64,000 nt of DNA from Burkholderia sp. OK233 (GCF_900230185.1 NZ_OCSR01000001.1:992001-1056000), one strand, 5' to 3'. Positions 52,525-62,487 are shown, numbered from the stretch's first letter. The notes: generated from the sequence alone by a model not told the origin. Program-made: numbers and translations.

Positions 52525-54075
52525 TCAGTGAGCACCCGCCGCCCCGCCGCCGCCCTTGCCGGGCTTAGTGAGCCAGACCAGCGGAATGATCACAATGAAG
52601 ATCATTGATGAGAGCCAGAAAATGTCGTTCAGCCCGAGCATCGCAGCCTGCGCGTTCAGCGAGCGTTCGAATAACGCCGCGGCCTGGTCCATGCCGCCGC
52701 CGAGCGTCGCGTGGAGGTTCGCGATGGCGCTCATATAGTCAGGGTTGTTCACGCCCGACTGTTCGGCGAGTTGCGCATGATGCAGGATCGTGCGGTCGTT
52801 CCAGCCCGTCGAGATCAATGACGTGCCGACGCCGCCCGCGAACACGCGCACGAAGTTGGACAGGCCGGCGGCCGCCGGAATCTTCTCGGGTGACAGCCCT
52901 GACAGGATGATTGCGGTAAGCGGGGTAAAAAAGAGCGCCATGGGAATGCCTTGCAGCAGCGTTGGCAGCACCAGGGTATAAGGATCGACGCCCGTCGTGT
53001 AGTGCGAGCGCATGAAGAACACGCCTGCAAAGCCGAGGAAGGCCAGCGTCGCGAGCACCCGTGCATCGGACTTCGGCATGATCTTCGCCATCACGGGTGC
53101 AAGCAGCACAGCGAAAATCCCAAGCGGCGCGGTCACGAGACCCGCATCCACCGAACGATAGCCGAGATAGCCCTGGATCCACTGCGGCAAGATCACGAGG
53201 TTCGAGAAAAACACCGCATACGAGACCGAGATCGCAATCGTGCCGCCGCGGAAATTGCGTCCTGCGAAGAGGCGAAGATCGACAATCGGGTTCTTCTCCG
53301 TGAACTCCCAGATCAGGAAGAACAGGAAGCTGATCGCCGCGACGACCGCAAGAATGCAGATCACGGGAGAGCTGAACCAGTCGAGATCCTTGCCCTTGTC
53401 GAGCATGATTTGCAGTGACGCGACCCACACGACGAGTGACATCAGGCCAACCTTGTCGATGGGCAGTTTGCGCGCCGGCGTCTCGCGGTCGCGGTAGATC
53501 ACCCACGTCACGGCCGCGGCAAACAGACCCACTGGAATGTTGATGTAGAAGATCCATGACCAACTGTAGCTATCTGTGATCCACCCGCCCAGCGCGGGAC
53601 CGGCGATCGGCCCGACCGTCGCCGTCATCGCCCACAGCGACAGCGCCGTCGAACTTTTTTCCTTCGGATACGAGCCGAGCAGAATCGCCTGCGAGAGGGG
53701 AATCAGCGGGCCCGCGACGGCTCCCTGCAATACGCGCGCAGCGAGTAGCACGATCAGGTTCGGCGCGACGCCGCACAGCCACGAGGAGAACACGAACAGC
53801 ACGATTGCAGCCACGAACAGCTTGATCTGGCCGACGCGCTGCGTGAGCCAACCCGTCAGTGGAATCGCGACGGCATTCGCCGCCGAGAAGAGCGTGATCA
53901 CCCATGTGCCTTCGTCGACGGATACGCCGAGGTTGCCCGAGATGGTTGGAATCGCAACGTTGGCAATAGACGAATCGAGTACGTTCATGAACGTCGCGAG
54001 CGCGACGGCGATTGTCGCGAGAACCAGCTTTCCGCCTGTCAACGGAGGCAGTGCAAGTTGCGTCGAGGAATTCAT
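52525..54075 (-). CDS. DHA2-family drug efflux MFS permease (EmrB-type)
   Basis: A 516-residue, 14-helix major facilitator. The N-terminal LATFMNVLDSSIANVAIPTI is motif D1 of DHA2 transporters, GWLTQRVGQIKLFVAAI is motif A, and AGPLIPLSQAILLGSYPKEK and GPALGGWITDSYSWSWIF are further family motifs. The start at 54075 (MNSSTQLAL) has GGAAGCGAG upstream. With the HlyD-type adaptor (54181) and outer membrane factor (55529) it forms a complete tripartite pump exporting hydrophobic drugs or aromatic acids with proton motive force. Confidence 0.92.
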   Translation of the reverse strand: MNSSTQLALPPLTGGKLVLATIAVALATFMNVLDSSIANVAIPTISGNLGVSVDEGTWVITLFSAANAVAIPLTGWLTQRVGQIKLFVAAIVLFVFSSWLCGVAPNLIVLLAARVLQGAVAGPLIPLSQAILLGSYPKEKSSTALSLWAMTATVGPIAGPALGGWITDSYSWSWIFYINIPVGLFAAAVTWVIYRDRETPARKLPIDKVGLMSLVVWVASLQIMLDKGKDLDWFSSPVICILAVVAAISFLFFLIWEFTEKNPIVDLRLFAGRNFRGGTIAISVSYAVFFSNLVILPQWIQGYLGYRSVDAGLVTAPLGIFAVLLAPVMAKIMPKSDARVLATLAFLGFAGVFFMRSHYTTGVDPYTLVLPTLLQGIPMALFFTPLTAIILSGLSPEKIPAAAGLSNFVRVFAGGVGTSLISTGWNDRTILHHAQLAEQSGVNNPDYMSAIANLHATLGGGMDQAAALFERSLNAQAAMLGLNDIFWLSSMIFIVIIPLVWLTKPGKGGGGAAGAH

Positions 54076-54180
54076 CTCGCTTCCAGTCTGAAGTTTTCGA
54101 CAGATCCGGTGCATTGATCCGGCCTGTCAGACTATTGATTAAACTAGGGCGCGACTACGAGGCGCACCCCGGGATGCGAT

Positions 54181-55494
54181 TTAACCTGCTCGCTGTTTAG
54201 CACCACTCTTGTCGCTTGCGTCGCGCTTTGCGGAAGGTATCGACGATACGACGCTGCCCGTGGACCCAGCATGCAAAGGGACAATGTTCTGCGCGATGAT
54301 CTTCTCGATCTCGGCGTCTGCCTGCGCGCCGTATTCGGCAAACACATCCGTGCGATACGAGGTGTTCGTCGCCGCGCCGAGCTGCGGGCCCGTGTTGCCG
54401 CGCGTATCGACATCGACATCCATCGACAGGCCGATGCGCAGCGGATGCGCTTCGAGTTCCTTCTGATCGAGCTGGATACGTGCAGGCAGACGCTGAACGA
54501 TCTTGATCCAGTTGCCCGTCGCGTTCTGCGCCGGCAAGCTCGCGAATGCGCTGCCCGTGCCCGCCGAGAAGCCCACGACGCGGCCGTGATACTTCACCTT
54601 CCCGCCATACACATCGGCCGTCAGCGTGACGGGTTGACCGATGCGCATGCTGCGCAACTGACTTTCCTTGTAGTTCGCATCGACCCACACGCCGTCGAGT
54701 GGCACGATCGCCATCAACGGCGTGCCCGGCGACACCCGCTGGCCGACCTGCACCGAACGCTTCGCGACATAGCCTGTGACGGGCGCGGGCAACGTGTTGC
54801 GCGCATAGGCGAGATACGCATCGCGCACCCTCGACGCGGCGGCTTGCACGTTCGGGTGCTGTTCGATCGTCGTGCGGTCGGTCAACGCACGGTTGGCTTG
54901 CGCCTGTTGACGCGCGGCGTCGAGCGCGGCCCGCGCGGCCGTCACGGTGTCGCGAACGTGCGCGATGTCTTCGGCCGACACCGCGCCCGTATCGGCGACG
55001 GCCTGGCGTCGGTGCAGATCGTCCTGCGCGCGGGCCAGATCGGACTGCTTCTGCGTGACGTTCGCTGCATAGAAATCGTTGTTCACGTACAGGCTGCTCA
55101 CTTGCCGCACGGTCTGCCCCAGCGTCGCTTCGGCGTTGCCGAGTGCGATTTTCGCGTCGGCGTTGTCGAGCGTAACGACGCGGTCGCCCGCTTTAACGAT
55201 CTGCGTATCGTCGGCATTCACGGCGACGACGGTGCCCGCCACCTGCGGCGTCAGTTGCACGAGGTTGCCGCTGACGTACGCATCGTCGGTGGATTCATGG
55301 TAGCGCGCATAGGTCATGTAATACGCGCCATAAGCCGCCGCCGACACGACGACAGCCACGCCGAGCAGCGCGAGCAGCGCCTTGCGCTTGCGTGTGTTGG
55401 ATTCGTTTGCAACAGAAACTTTCGTCTGTGCCGCATCATGTTTCGCGCCCGCAGCGTGGGTCTCCTGGCGCTCCGTTGCATCGATTTCGCTCAT
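54181..55494 (-). CDS. HlyD-family membrane fusion protein (EmrA-type)
   Basis: A 437-residue adaptor. One N-terminal membrane helix (LLALLGVAVVVSAAAYGAYY), the biotinyl-lipoyl halves (TDDAYVSGNLVQLTPQVAGT and PAPVTGYVAKRSVQVGQRVS), a coiled-coil hairpin (about 130-215) and the beta-barrel (DGVWVDANYKESQLRSMRIG) are in the normal order. The C-terminal 60 residues are a less common extension. The start at 55494 (MSEIDATE) is preferred over the open frame to 55644. It bridges the EmrB-type permease and the outer membrane factor. Confidence 0.9.
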   Translation of the reverse strand: MSEIDATERQETHAAGAKHDAAQTKVSVANESNTRKRKALLALLGVAVVVSAAAYGAYYMTYARYHESTDDAYVSGNLVQLTPQVAGTVVAVNADDTQIVKAGDRVVTLDNADAKIALGNAEATLGQTVRQVSSLYVNNDFYAANVTQKQSDLARAQDDLHRRQAVADTGAVSAEDIAHVRDTVTAARAALDAARQQAQANRALTDRTTIEQHPNVQAAASRVRDAYLAYARNTLPAPVTGYVAKRSVQVGQRVSPGTPLMAIVPLDGVWVDANYKESQLRSMRIGQPVTLTADVYGGKVKYHGRVVGFSAGTGSAFASLPAQNATGNWIKIVQRLPARIQLDQKELEAHPLRIGLSMDVDVDTRGNTGPQLGAATNTSYRTDVFAEYGAQADAEIEKIIAQNIVPLHAGSTGSVVSSIPSAKRDASDKSGAKQRAG

Positions 55495-55528
55495 TTCAAG
55501 TCTCCAGACAGATTCGGTAGGCAGCCGC

Positions 55529-57046
55529 TCAGCGCGCGGCGACGACAGGCGTGTTGGGTGCGGACGCGTCGGCGCGCGGCGCTGCTGCAGCGTCTGCGTT
55601 CGACGTGTCGACGAAACCGCCGCCCAGCGCAGAAGCCAGTGCAATCTGCTGGTCGAGGCGGTTCATGCGCAAATTCGCGACGCTCTGATTGGCGGAAAGC
55701 GCGTTGACGTCAGCGTTCAATACGGTCAGTTGATTCGTGAGACCGGCCTTGTATTGCACAAGCGCGAGTTCGGCGGCTTTGCGTGCGGCGTCCTGCGCGG
55801 TCTGCGCATCGACAAGCTGCGCATCCGTCGAACGCACGTCGGCGAGTTGCGTTGCGACTTCCCTCAACGCTGTCACGAGCGCCTGGTTGTAGGTCGCGAC
55901 GGCATAGTCGAAATCGGCATAGCGGCCCTTCAGTTGCGCACGCAGTTCGCCTGCGTCAAAGATCGGTAGGTGGATTGCCGGACCGGCCGATGCCGTGCGG
56001 CTCACTGCCGTCAGAAAGCGGCCGAAGCCGAAAGCGTCGAGCCCGATTGCGGCGCTCAGGTTGATGTCTGGATAGAACTCGGCCTTCGCTTCCTTCACGC
56101 CGTGGGTCATCGCGTCGACGCGCCAGCGCGCAGCGACGATCTCCGGGCGGCGGCTTACGAGATCGGCGGGCAGGTTGTCGGGCAGACGCACTTCGTCGCC
56201 AATACCAAGCGTCGGCCGTGCGATCTGCAGGCCACGGTCGGGGCCCGCGCCGAGCAGCGCGGCGATCTGATAACGCGTCGTGAGGATCTGCCCATCGAAC
56301 GATTTCAGCGTCGCGCGGCTCGTTGCAAGATTGGCCTGTGCGGTCTTGCGTTCGACTTCCGTTTCCAGGCCCGTCGCGATGCGGGCCGCGGTGATTCGGT
56401 CGATCTGCTCGCGCTGCGTGATTTCCTGTTGCGCGATATCGCGCAACGCATACAGACGCGCGAGCTGGTTGTACGTGCGGGCAATCGACGTCGTCAGAGT
56501 CAGCTTGACGATTTCCGCATCGGCCTCGCTTGCCTGAAGCTGCGAGATTGCCGCTTTCAGCGCTTCGCGGTTTTTTCCCCACAGATCGAGGTCATAGGAA
56601 GCACTCAGCAAGCCTTTGTTCTCCGTCTGCCACGAGCCACCAAATGGAGGCGGTACGAATGTTGTATTCGACAACTGTTGACGTGTGAGCGAATAGCTCG
56701 CGTCGACGTGCGGCATCGTGCTCGCCCTCGCCGTTTCGCTGTATGCCGATGCAGACGCAACGCGGGCATACGCCTGGTCGAGCGTCGGGTTGCTTTTCAA
56801 CGCTTCGTCGATCAGCGCCTTCAGTTGCGCGTCGCCGAACTGGTCAGCCCAATTGGCGCCGGGCCAATGACCTTGTTCGGCGGGAAGGCTTTGCTGCGTC
56901 GCATACTGCTGCGGATCGGCCGTTTTCGCGTCGCTGTGGATGCCGGCGTAGTTCACGCACGCCGACAGCACGGCCGCTAACATCGCCGAGACACCCAGCT
57001 TCAGCGCGCGTGATACGCGCTGTTCCGTGTGTGACTGAATGTTCAT
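55529..57046 (-). CDS. Outer membrane efflux lipoprotein (NodT/OprM-type)
   Basis: A 505-residue outer membrane factor. A lipoprotein signal ends at LAAVLSACVNYAG, followed by two OEP repeats, with typical strings SYDLDLWGKNREALKAA, ETEVERKTAQANLATSRATL and RRPEIVAARWRVDAM. The ATG at 57046 is chosen, as the open frame to 57103 lacks signal-like character. It is the first gene of the four-gene operon OMF - EmrA - EmrB - PEBP, with the HlyD start 35 bp beyond its stop. Confidence 0.92.
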   Translation of the reverse strand: MNIQSHTEQRVSRALKLGVSAMLAAVLSACVNYAGIHSDAKTADPQQYATQQSLPAEQGHWPGANWADQFGDAQLKALIDEALKSNPTLDQAYARVASASAYSETARASTMPHVDASYSLTRQQLSNTTFVPPPFGGSWQTENKGLLSASYDLDLWGKNREALKAAISQLQASEADAEIVKLTLTTSIARTYNQLARLYALRDIAQQEITQREQIDRITAARIATGLETEVERKTAQANLATSRATLKSFDGQILTTRYQIAALLGAGPDRGLQIARPTLGIGDEVRLPDNLPADLVSRRPEIVAARWRVDAMTHGVKEAKAEFYPDINLSAAIGLDAFGFGRFLTAVSRTASAGPAIHLPIFDAGELRAQLKGRYADFDYAVATYNQALVTALREVATQLADVRSTDAQLVDAQTAQDAARKAAELALVQYKAGLTNQLTVLNADVNALSANQSVANLRMNRLDQQIALASALGGGFVDTSNADAAAAPRADASAPNTPVVAAR

Positions 57047-57136
57047 TTTCTGGCCTATCAGATCGTTGAGTAAAAGAGTTCTTCGTAGAGAATCGCGGTG
57101 CACATCTGGTGCGACCTCGACGACACGCCGTGCAAC

Positions 57137-57637
57137 TTAAACAGCGACTGTCCCGACGAGTCGGCTTCGCGCGGTCATGGGGGGCATGCATTCCGTCTTC
57201 GCAAGCGCAAAGAGCGTCTTGATACCTGCCCACGGATTCCTTAAGCACCGGCGTACCTGTTCACTACGCCCGACGCCTAGTACACACCATGTGCAGAAGT
57301 GTTCGCAATTATTGGTCAGCAACCGATATTGGTCTTCGCCGAGGCGAGATCTAGCCCTCGCCACAGCATCAGTTCCGGTATAAATAGCGTCTGGTTCAGA
57401 CTGAACTTTTATTCCCTTTTCTGCTGCAAAACCATGCAATGGAATATATTCAATGGGGCGCCGTTTCGCGGAATGATGAAAGCCCCCATAGTGAATAACC
57501 TGCCCATTCCCCGCATAAATTCCGTGGTGTGTATAGCCTTCCCGCTCACTGACAAGATGGGCACCAACTGCGATAGCGCGTTCTGTGCTGGTCAACGCCG
57601 GCGAAGTTACGAGCCAATCAACATAAGGAGTTTCCAT
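57137..57637 (-). CDS. LRAT-domain (NlpC/P60-like) protein
   Basis: A 166-residue lecithin:retinol-acyltransferase-like protein. The circularly permuted papain-type triad is visible: H38 in THHGIYAGNGQVIH, H49 in the same segment and C111 in the diagnostic NNCEHFCTWC. Bacterial members are probable acyltransferases, amidases or phospholipases, and substrates are unknown. It lies 90 bp upstream of the efflux operon on the same strand. A signal peptide is not seen. Confidence 0.85.
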   Translation of the reverse strand: METPYVDWLVTSPALTSTERAIAVGAHLVSEREGYTHHGIYAGNGQVIHYGGFHHSAKRRPIEYIPLHGFAAEKGIKVQSEPDAIYTGTDAVARARSRLGEDQYRLLTNNCEHFCTWCVLGVGRSEQVRRCLRNPWAGIKTLFALAKTECMPPMTARSRLVGTVAV

Positions 57638-57975
57638 GGCGAGCTACCAATGTCATATCCGTGATGAGTTCAGTACCACCGGCGGACCTCGTACATAAAC
57701 ACACCGAAGAGCCAATCCCCCTCCCCGGGGCCGAAGGCAAAGCGAGTCCTTCCGAGGAGGCCCCCTCAGGAAAAATGATCAATTCATCACGGTGGATTTA
57801 CATTCACCCGCCGCCGGCAAATGGGCTGTCAGGAAGATCGAGTCGTGCGGTCGCCCTCAAGCACACCCGTGCGGATTGCTAATCCAGTTAGGTGTCCGCT
57901 TTGCGAGTCGCATCTTTCAGCTCTCACACCTCGCCGACTACGGAAGATCGCGATCTGGGAGGTCGGTATCAGACT

Positions 57976-58077
57976 TCAGAAAATGCCGCTGAACGAGACA
58001 GCAATTGCAAGTCCAACACTGACCGCGGATAGCATGATCCAGCCTACAAACACCGACAGGGGTCCGAGACGAAACAT
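57976..58077 (-). CDS. 33-residue single-helix membrane protein
   Basis: A short gene: ATG at 58075-58077, TGA at 57976-57978. The product is MFRLGPLSVFVGWIMLSAVS, then VGLAIAVSFSGIF: one strongly hydrophobic helix with a positively charged start. GGAGG lies six bases before the ATG, the best ribosome binding site in this kilobase. Small one-helix proteins often modulate larger membrane complexes. The nearest candidates are the efflux pump proteins downstream. No family is recognised. Confidence 0.5.
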   Translation of the reverse strand: MFRLGPLSVFVGWIMLSAVSVGLAIAVSFSGIF

Positions 58078-58108
58078 GACGCCCTCCACTAACGACCTCA
58101 ACGACCTG

Positions 58109-58354
58109 TCAAGTCAGTCGAGTCAATCGCGAAGCCATGTTGGAATAGTAGGCGCCGAGTCCCGACCTCGGTAGATACGCATCAGACCACTCACTGTTGC
58201 CGCGCAGACACCAATAGGCGCCGCCACGGTACCGCTCGCCGAAGCTGGCCGGCTGAGCGTCCACACAAATTGATGGACCGATTTGCAAACTAAATGATGG
58301 ATGCCGAGGCAAGCGGCGCTGTCGGACGGCAATGTCCGTTCGACATGTGCGCAT
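58109..58354 (-). pseudogene. Possible remnant of a small hypothetical gene
   Basis: The frame ends with QPASFGERYRGGAYWCLRGN, then SEWSDAYLPRSGLGAYY. This reads like a real folded protein and unlike the random frames around it, but the beginning is not convincing and another frame is open across the same bases. A frameshifted small gene is the likeliest reading. The remaining parts of 57638-58633 show no supported gene. Confidence 0.3.
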
Positions 58355-58633
58355 CTTGACGGAATTGAGGCGGCTACGTTTGTAATTGAGGCAGCGCCAC
58401 GATACATGAGCACGGTGGCCTTAAACGCAGCATTTGAAGGGCGCACAAGGGTTTCAGAGCGGGCCGGGATATGTACGATTTCTTCGACCATGATGGCTCT
58501 TTGAGGAGGCAAGTGATTGAAGCCTTCAGCCGGTCTTTATCGTCGTCAATATTTTTGTGCAATGTGGGTAGGGTTTGTGACCGCGAAGCATATCGATAAT
58601 GTGATCGCACCACCTAGGGTGGCATGAATAGCT

Positions 58634-59659
58634 TCACGCCTGACGCCCGCTTTCCAAATAGTCCGGATTGAATTCTCCCAGGCAAAACGGGTTGAGCGCC
58701 CGAATCTCCTCCGTCATGAAATCGACAAACACGCGAATGCGTGACGGCAAATTCTGTCGGCAGAGATAGCAGATGTAGTGGCCCCGGTCGTCCGGCACAT
58801 ACCGCCTTAAGGCCATGACGAGTTCATTGCGCGCGATGTAATCACATACCTGATAGCCCGGCATCTGGGCGATTCCGCGACACTCCAGGACTGCCTGCAA
58901 TACCAGGCCTGCATCATTGAAAGTCAATCTGGCGGTCGGCAGATACTTTCGCATATGGCCGTCGACCTTGAAATCCCACTCAAAGACGCGACCGTTGGAT
59001 CTCAAGTTGATACAGTCGTGATGCCCCAGATCTTCCAGCGTAGATGGCAGTCCCCGCTCTTCGGCATAGGCACGGGATGCGCAGAGTACCATCTGCATTG
59101 GAATCAACTGTTTCGCAATAATGCTGGAGTCCTCGATGCACCCATCGCGAAACGCGACATCGATCTGTTCTGCAGCGAAATCGGCTGGCCTGTCATCCAG
59201 GCTCAGATCTACCGCGATATCCGGGTAGACCTCGGAAAACTTGAAAAGCAACGGAGCAACCACCTTGCGTCCAAATCCAACCGTCGAGCGGATTCGAACG
59301 AAGCCACGAGGTGGACCTTGGCGGAGGTCCAGCATGTCGTTCATTGCCTCGACGATATGGGTCACGCCCTGGTTGCAGTTCTCGAAGAACCTCTCGCCCT
59401 CTTGTGTCAGGTTTGTTGACCTTGTCGTTCGGAGAAAAAGGCGAGTGCTTAGCTGTGTTTCAAGCTTCTGAACATTTCGACAGACAGCCGAGCGTCCAAC
59501 CCCCAATCGTTCCCCGGCTTTGGCGAAGCTTCCCTCGGTCGCGACCGCCATGAACGCGATGATCCCCGCGTAGCTCGTCGCGAAACAGGTAGACAAAGCG
59601 TCGGCGTTATTTGGCAAGCCAACGCGAAAGCCTCGCTGCGATGTATCCGATTGATCCAT
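58634..59659 (-). CDS. LysR-family regulator (Ohr-linked, copy 2)
   Basis: A 341-residue LysR protein starting at the ATG at 59659 (MDQSDTSQ); the open frame to 59806 is not supported. The HTH reads FMAVATEGSFAKAGERLGVG and AVCRNVQKLETQLSTRLFLR. The effector domain continues with PPRGFVRIRSTVGFGRKVVA and DGCIEDSSIIAKQLIPMQMV, closely parallel to the LysR at 49984. It is divergent from the second Ohr gene at 60522 across about 860 bp, the normal arrangement for a LysR regulator and its target. Confidence 0.87.
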   Translation of the reverse strand: MDQSDTSQRGFRVGLPNNADALSTCFATSYAGIIAFMAVATEGSFAKAGERLGVGRSAVCRNVQKLETQLSTRLFLRTTRSTNLTQEGERFFENCNQGVTHIVEAMNDMLDLRQGPPRGFVRIRSTVGFGRKVVAPLLFKFSEVYPDIAVDLSLDDRPADFAAEQIDVAFRDGCIEDSSIIAKQLIPMQMVLCASRAYAEERGLPSTLEDLGHHDCINLRSNGRVFEWDFKVDGHMRKYLPTARLTFNDAGLVLQAVLECRGIAQMPGYQVCDYIARNELVMALRRYVPDDRGHYICYLCRQNLPSRIRVFVDFMTEEIRALNPFCLGEFNPDYLESGRQA

Positions 59660-60521
59660 TGATGGCCCCACTACTGAGACATGAACGGGTGAGCCGTCCG
59701 GGGCGCCAGCATGCGTTCTGGCGCCGACAACGACTATCGTGTTGCAGCTATGAAGTGACCGTGATTGACGCTGCCCTGGCAAGACGGGAAACGCCTGTGA
59801 ATGCAACCCGGGACGACCGTCGCACTACAGTCCGGGACGCAGCCTCCAGCTGGACAGATACCAGCGACTGCATCAAGGACTGTCAGGATTTCCCTACAGG
59901 CGTTTCCTATTCCGCTCTGTCTCACCCGATCTTCGTGCATCCACAGAAGCTTGACGCCCGAATATCAATACCCGTCGGGACGGCCGCATTCCGCATGCGG
60001 CGCCGTCACACGGAGGTCTGGCGTTTAGAAGTCTAGCACTTGCCTAGTGCAAAAAAATTGCTGAACGCGGCCGCTCTCATCTAGCCGGTGCGTTTGGGTC
60101 CAAGCAACTTTCATACGCTTCGCCCGGCTCGATCGGGACCCGCCAGTCTTAATGTCCCACGCCCATCGACACCCCTGCGCGCGAGCACGGAATCAACCGC
60201 CTCGAGCGCGTGTCGAGGCGCTCCAGTTTCGTGTGACCATTTGGATTGGCGCCAAACTGGAAACATCATGTCTCCCTGGACGACTCTACCGTTACCATCC
60301 GCGCTCATCTACCATGGGGGCGGCGTTGTCCCGTCCCCTACCAGAAATCGGGGTGGGCGAGAGGCGGCCCCATTTACTATACGATCGTTCGTTCCATGCA
60401 ATTCCTCGAAGTCCGGGAGACCGTGCTTGCTTCTGCAGGTGCAGCCCGCCCTGGTAAGGCAGGCTTCGGCAAATTGACAACTGGGAACCGGAACGCGCAT
60501 CACAGAACTCGAGACCGCACC
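59660..60521. other. Long divergent interval without a supported gene
   Basis: About 860 bp between the LysR and Ohr start codons. Several frames are open on both strands but none has a good start or family resemblance. It probably holds both promoters and possibly decayed sequence. No clear dyad of the ATTCC-N5-GGAAT type is present. Confidence 0.35.
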
Positions 60522-61022
60522 ATGGACGACAAGAAGCTGCAAGCTCCCCCGCTTTCCCTCCTCGACAGGTATCGGGGCCGGGATTTTCATCCACTGTACA
60601 CAACGACTGTCACCGTTTCCGGCGGCGAGACGGGACACGGCCGCGCATCTGGCGTGGCCCGTTCAGATGACGGAAATCTTGTCGTGGAACTGCGGCTACC
60701 CACCGAGTTCGGCGGACCCGGTAACGGGACCAATCCCGAGCAGCTGTTCGCGGCGGGCTTTGCCGCGTGTTTTCACGGGGCGCTAAACCTGATCGGGAAA
60801 CGCGCCGCAATGGAGATCAACGATACTGCTGTGGAGGTGCAGGTTTCGTTTGGTCGTGATCCCATGGATGGAGGCTATGCATTGGTCATCGATCTCCGGG
60901 TTCGGATGCCGGGCGTTGACCGATGCGTGGCGGAAGAGATGGTTCGAACCGCGGAACGCCTGTGTCCGTATGCAAAGATGGCCAGACAAGGGACTGTCAA
61001 TATCGTGACCGTTGTTGACTGA
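60522..61022 (+). CDS. Ohr/OsmC-family organic hydroperoxide resistance protein (copy 2)
   Basis: A 166-residue Ohr-type protein with redox cysteines C83 (AAGFAACFHGALN) and C148 (AERLCPYAKMA). It shares long identical stretches with the first copy (GHGRASG, GTNPEQLFAAG, AACFHGA), so the two genes are paralogues. The ATG at 60522 is chosen because homology with copy 1 begins there; the open frame from 60246 is leader. It is divergent from the second LysR gene. Confidence 0.87.
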   Translation: MDDKKLQAPPLSLLDRYRGRDFHPLYTTTVTVSGGETGHGRASGVARSDDGNLVVELRLPTEFGGPGNGTNPEQLFAAGFAACFHGALNLIGKRAAMEINDTAVEVQVSFGRDPMDGGYALVIDLRVRMPGVDRCVAEEMVRTAERLCPYAKMARQGTVNIVTVVD

Positions 61023-61138
61023 CTCAACGCCCCTCGAGCGGCAGCAACGTGTGATTGCCTGTTGAAGACGTTCATTGCCGCTGCCGCACGTGGTTGACCG
61101 ACTCCGCTCATCACAACAGCTTAGGCGGCGCCAACGGG

Positions 61139-62347
61139 TTAGCCGGGGGAAGCTTGCGGGTTACCCGCTGCCAACGCTTCGGTACGGTTCGGCGCTGGCG
61201 GGTAGATCCATTGCGTGTTGATCATCTGTTTGCGCGCCTTTCCTTCCGCATGCGTCAGTTTGATCTGTCGATCCCAGCCTTCCGAGTAAACAGCGCCCCA
61301 TTCACCGAGGTCGAGGCAGGTCGCATAGAACGGCTGTCTATATTCCAGTGTCGGAACACCGATCAGATCTGCGGCTACGTTGTGCCCACCGAATTGCCCC
61401 ATCACGATAGCGTGTTGACAGGACATCAATGCATAGTGGCCGTCATCGTCGCTCCGAGCTCGCGCAACATCGCCCGCTACAAATACCTCAGGTGCTTCTG
61501 CCACGCGAAGATCAGGTGTCACCTCGACGCGTCCAAGTGGGTCAAGATGCGAGGAAACTTGCGCTGTCAGTGAGCTGGCACGCATTCCACCCGCCCAGAT
61601 CACGGTCATGGCTTCGATACGGGTACCCGCCGCAGTGCGAACCCCGTCCGCATCGACCGACACCACGCCAGATCCAAGTACCGTCTCAACGCCCAGCGAG
61701 TCAAAGGCTTCAGATACATACGGTCGAGGATTGGGGCCGAGATCGGGACCAATATCGTCCTGGGATCCGATCACGACTACACGAACCGCCGCGTGAGCAC
61801 CAAACTGCTCGCGCATTCGCTTAGGCAATTCAGTTGCGACCTCGATACCCGTAAAGCCACATCCGACAACTGCAACAGTGTTGCGTGCCGGCGAATCCGG
61901 CCGTTTCGCCAGCTCTCTGAAGTGGTTGTCGAGCGCTACCGCGTCCTCAATACGATCGACAGAGAATGCGTACTCCGCCAGACCCGGAATCGGCGGCCTG
62001 TTCAACCTGCTGCCACTGGTCAACAGCAACCGGTCATAGGCGAGCGAACGCGTCGACCCGTTGGCCGACACGACACTTACCGTCTTGTCATGAACGGATA
62101 TCTCTTCGACACTGCCTTCCAGAAAATTCACTCCTACGGCGTCCAGCAGCGGACGCAGCGGTGCAGCCATCCGCTGCGGCTCGCTTTCGTACAGCCGCGG
62201 ACGGATCTGCAATTCCGGTTTCGGGGAGATCAAGGTGATTTCAACGTCACTGTTCCTTACGCCAGCACCATCGAGCACGCGAGCCGCGCCTAGTGCACCC
62301 CACACTCCAGCGAAGCCGGCACCCACTATCAGGATTTTCTGCGACAT
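61139..62347 (-). CDS. NAD(P)H/FAD-dependent oxidoreductase (NDH-2-like)
   Basis: A 402-residue pyridine-nucleotide-disulfide-type flavoprotein. FAD-binding KILIVGAGFAGVWGALGAAR at the N-terminus, the second Rossmann motif VAVVGCGFTGIEVATEL, and the conserved VFVAGDVARA followed by MSCQHAIVMGQFGGHNVAAD are visible. The last part (FYATCLDLGEWGAVYSEGWD) is like type II NADH dehydrogenases. The ATG at 62347 is preferred to the frame start at 62401. It probably oxidises NAD(P)H with a quinone or other acceptor. It converges on the Ohr gene. Confidence 0.86.
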   Translation of the reverse strand: MSQKILIVGAGFAGVWGALGAARVLDGAGVRNSDVEITLISPKPELQIRPRLYESEPQRMAAPLRPLLDAVGVNFLEGSVEEISVHDKTVSVVSANGSTRSLAYDRLLLTSGSRLNRPPIPGLAEYAFSVDRIEDAVALDNHFRELAKRPDSPARNTVAVVGCGFTGIEVATELPKRMREQFGAHAAVRVVVIGSQDDIGPDLGPNPRPYVSEAFDSLGVETVLGSGVVSVDADGVRTAAGTRIEAMTVIWAGGMRASSLTAQVSSHLDPLGRVEVTPDLRVAEAPEVFVAGDVARARSDDDGHYALMSCQHAIVMGQFGGHNVAADLIGVPTLEYRQPFYATCLDLGEWGAVYSEGWDRQIKLTHAEGKARKQMINTQWIYPPAPNRTEALAAGNPQASPG

Positions 62348-62487
62348 GATTATTGCCTTCGGTTGGAAAATTACGAAGTCGACGATAAGCACCGAACTCA
62401 TAGCAACGGGTGCCTGCTTTATTCAGCGGCGAGTGTCGAGATCGCTGAGCATGATTCCCGAACTCGGAGAACGATGGCGGCCGCGCA

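Noticed and set aside
54271..55707. Plus-strand frame of 478 codons opposite the HlyD gene
   Set aside because: Arg/His-rich shadow of a clear HlyD-type gene.
57636..57698. 20-codon plus-strand frame with AAGGAG before its ATG
   Set aside because: It overlaps the start of the LRAT gene on the other strand and encodes no recognisable helix or motif; the ribosome-binding-like sequence is probably chance.
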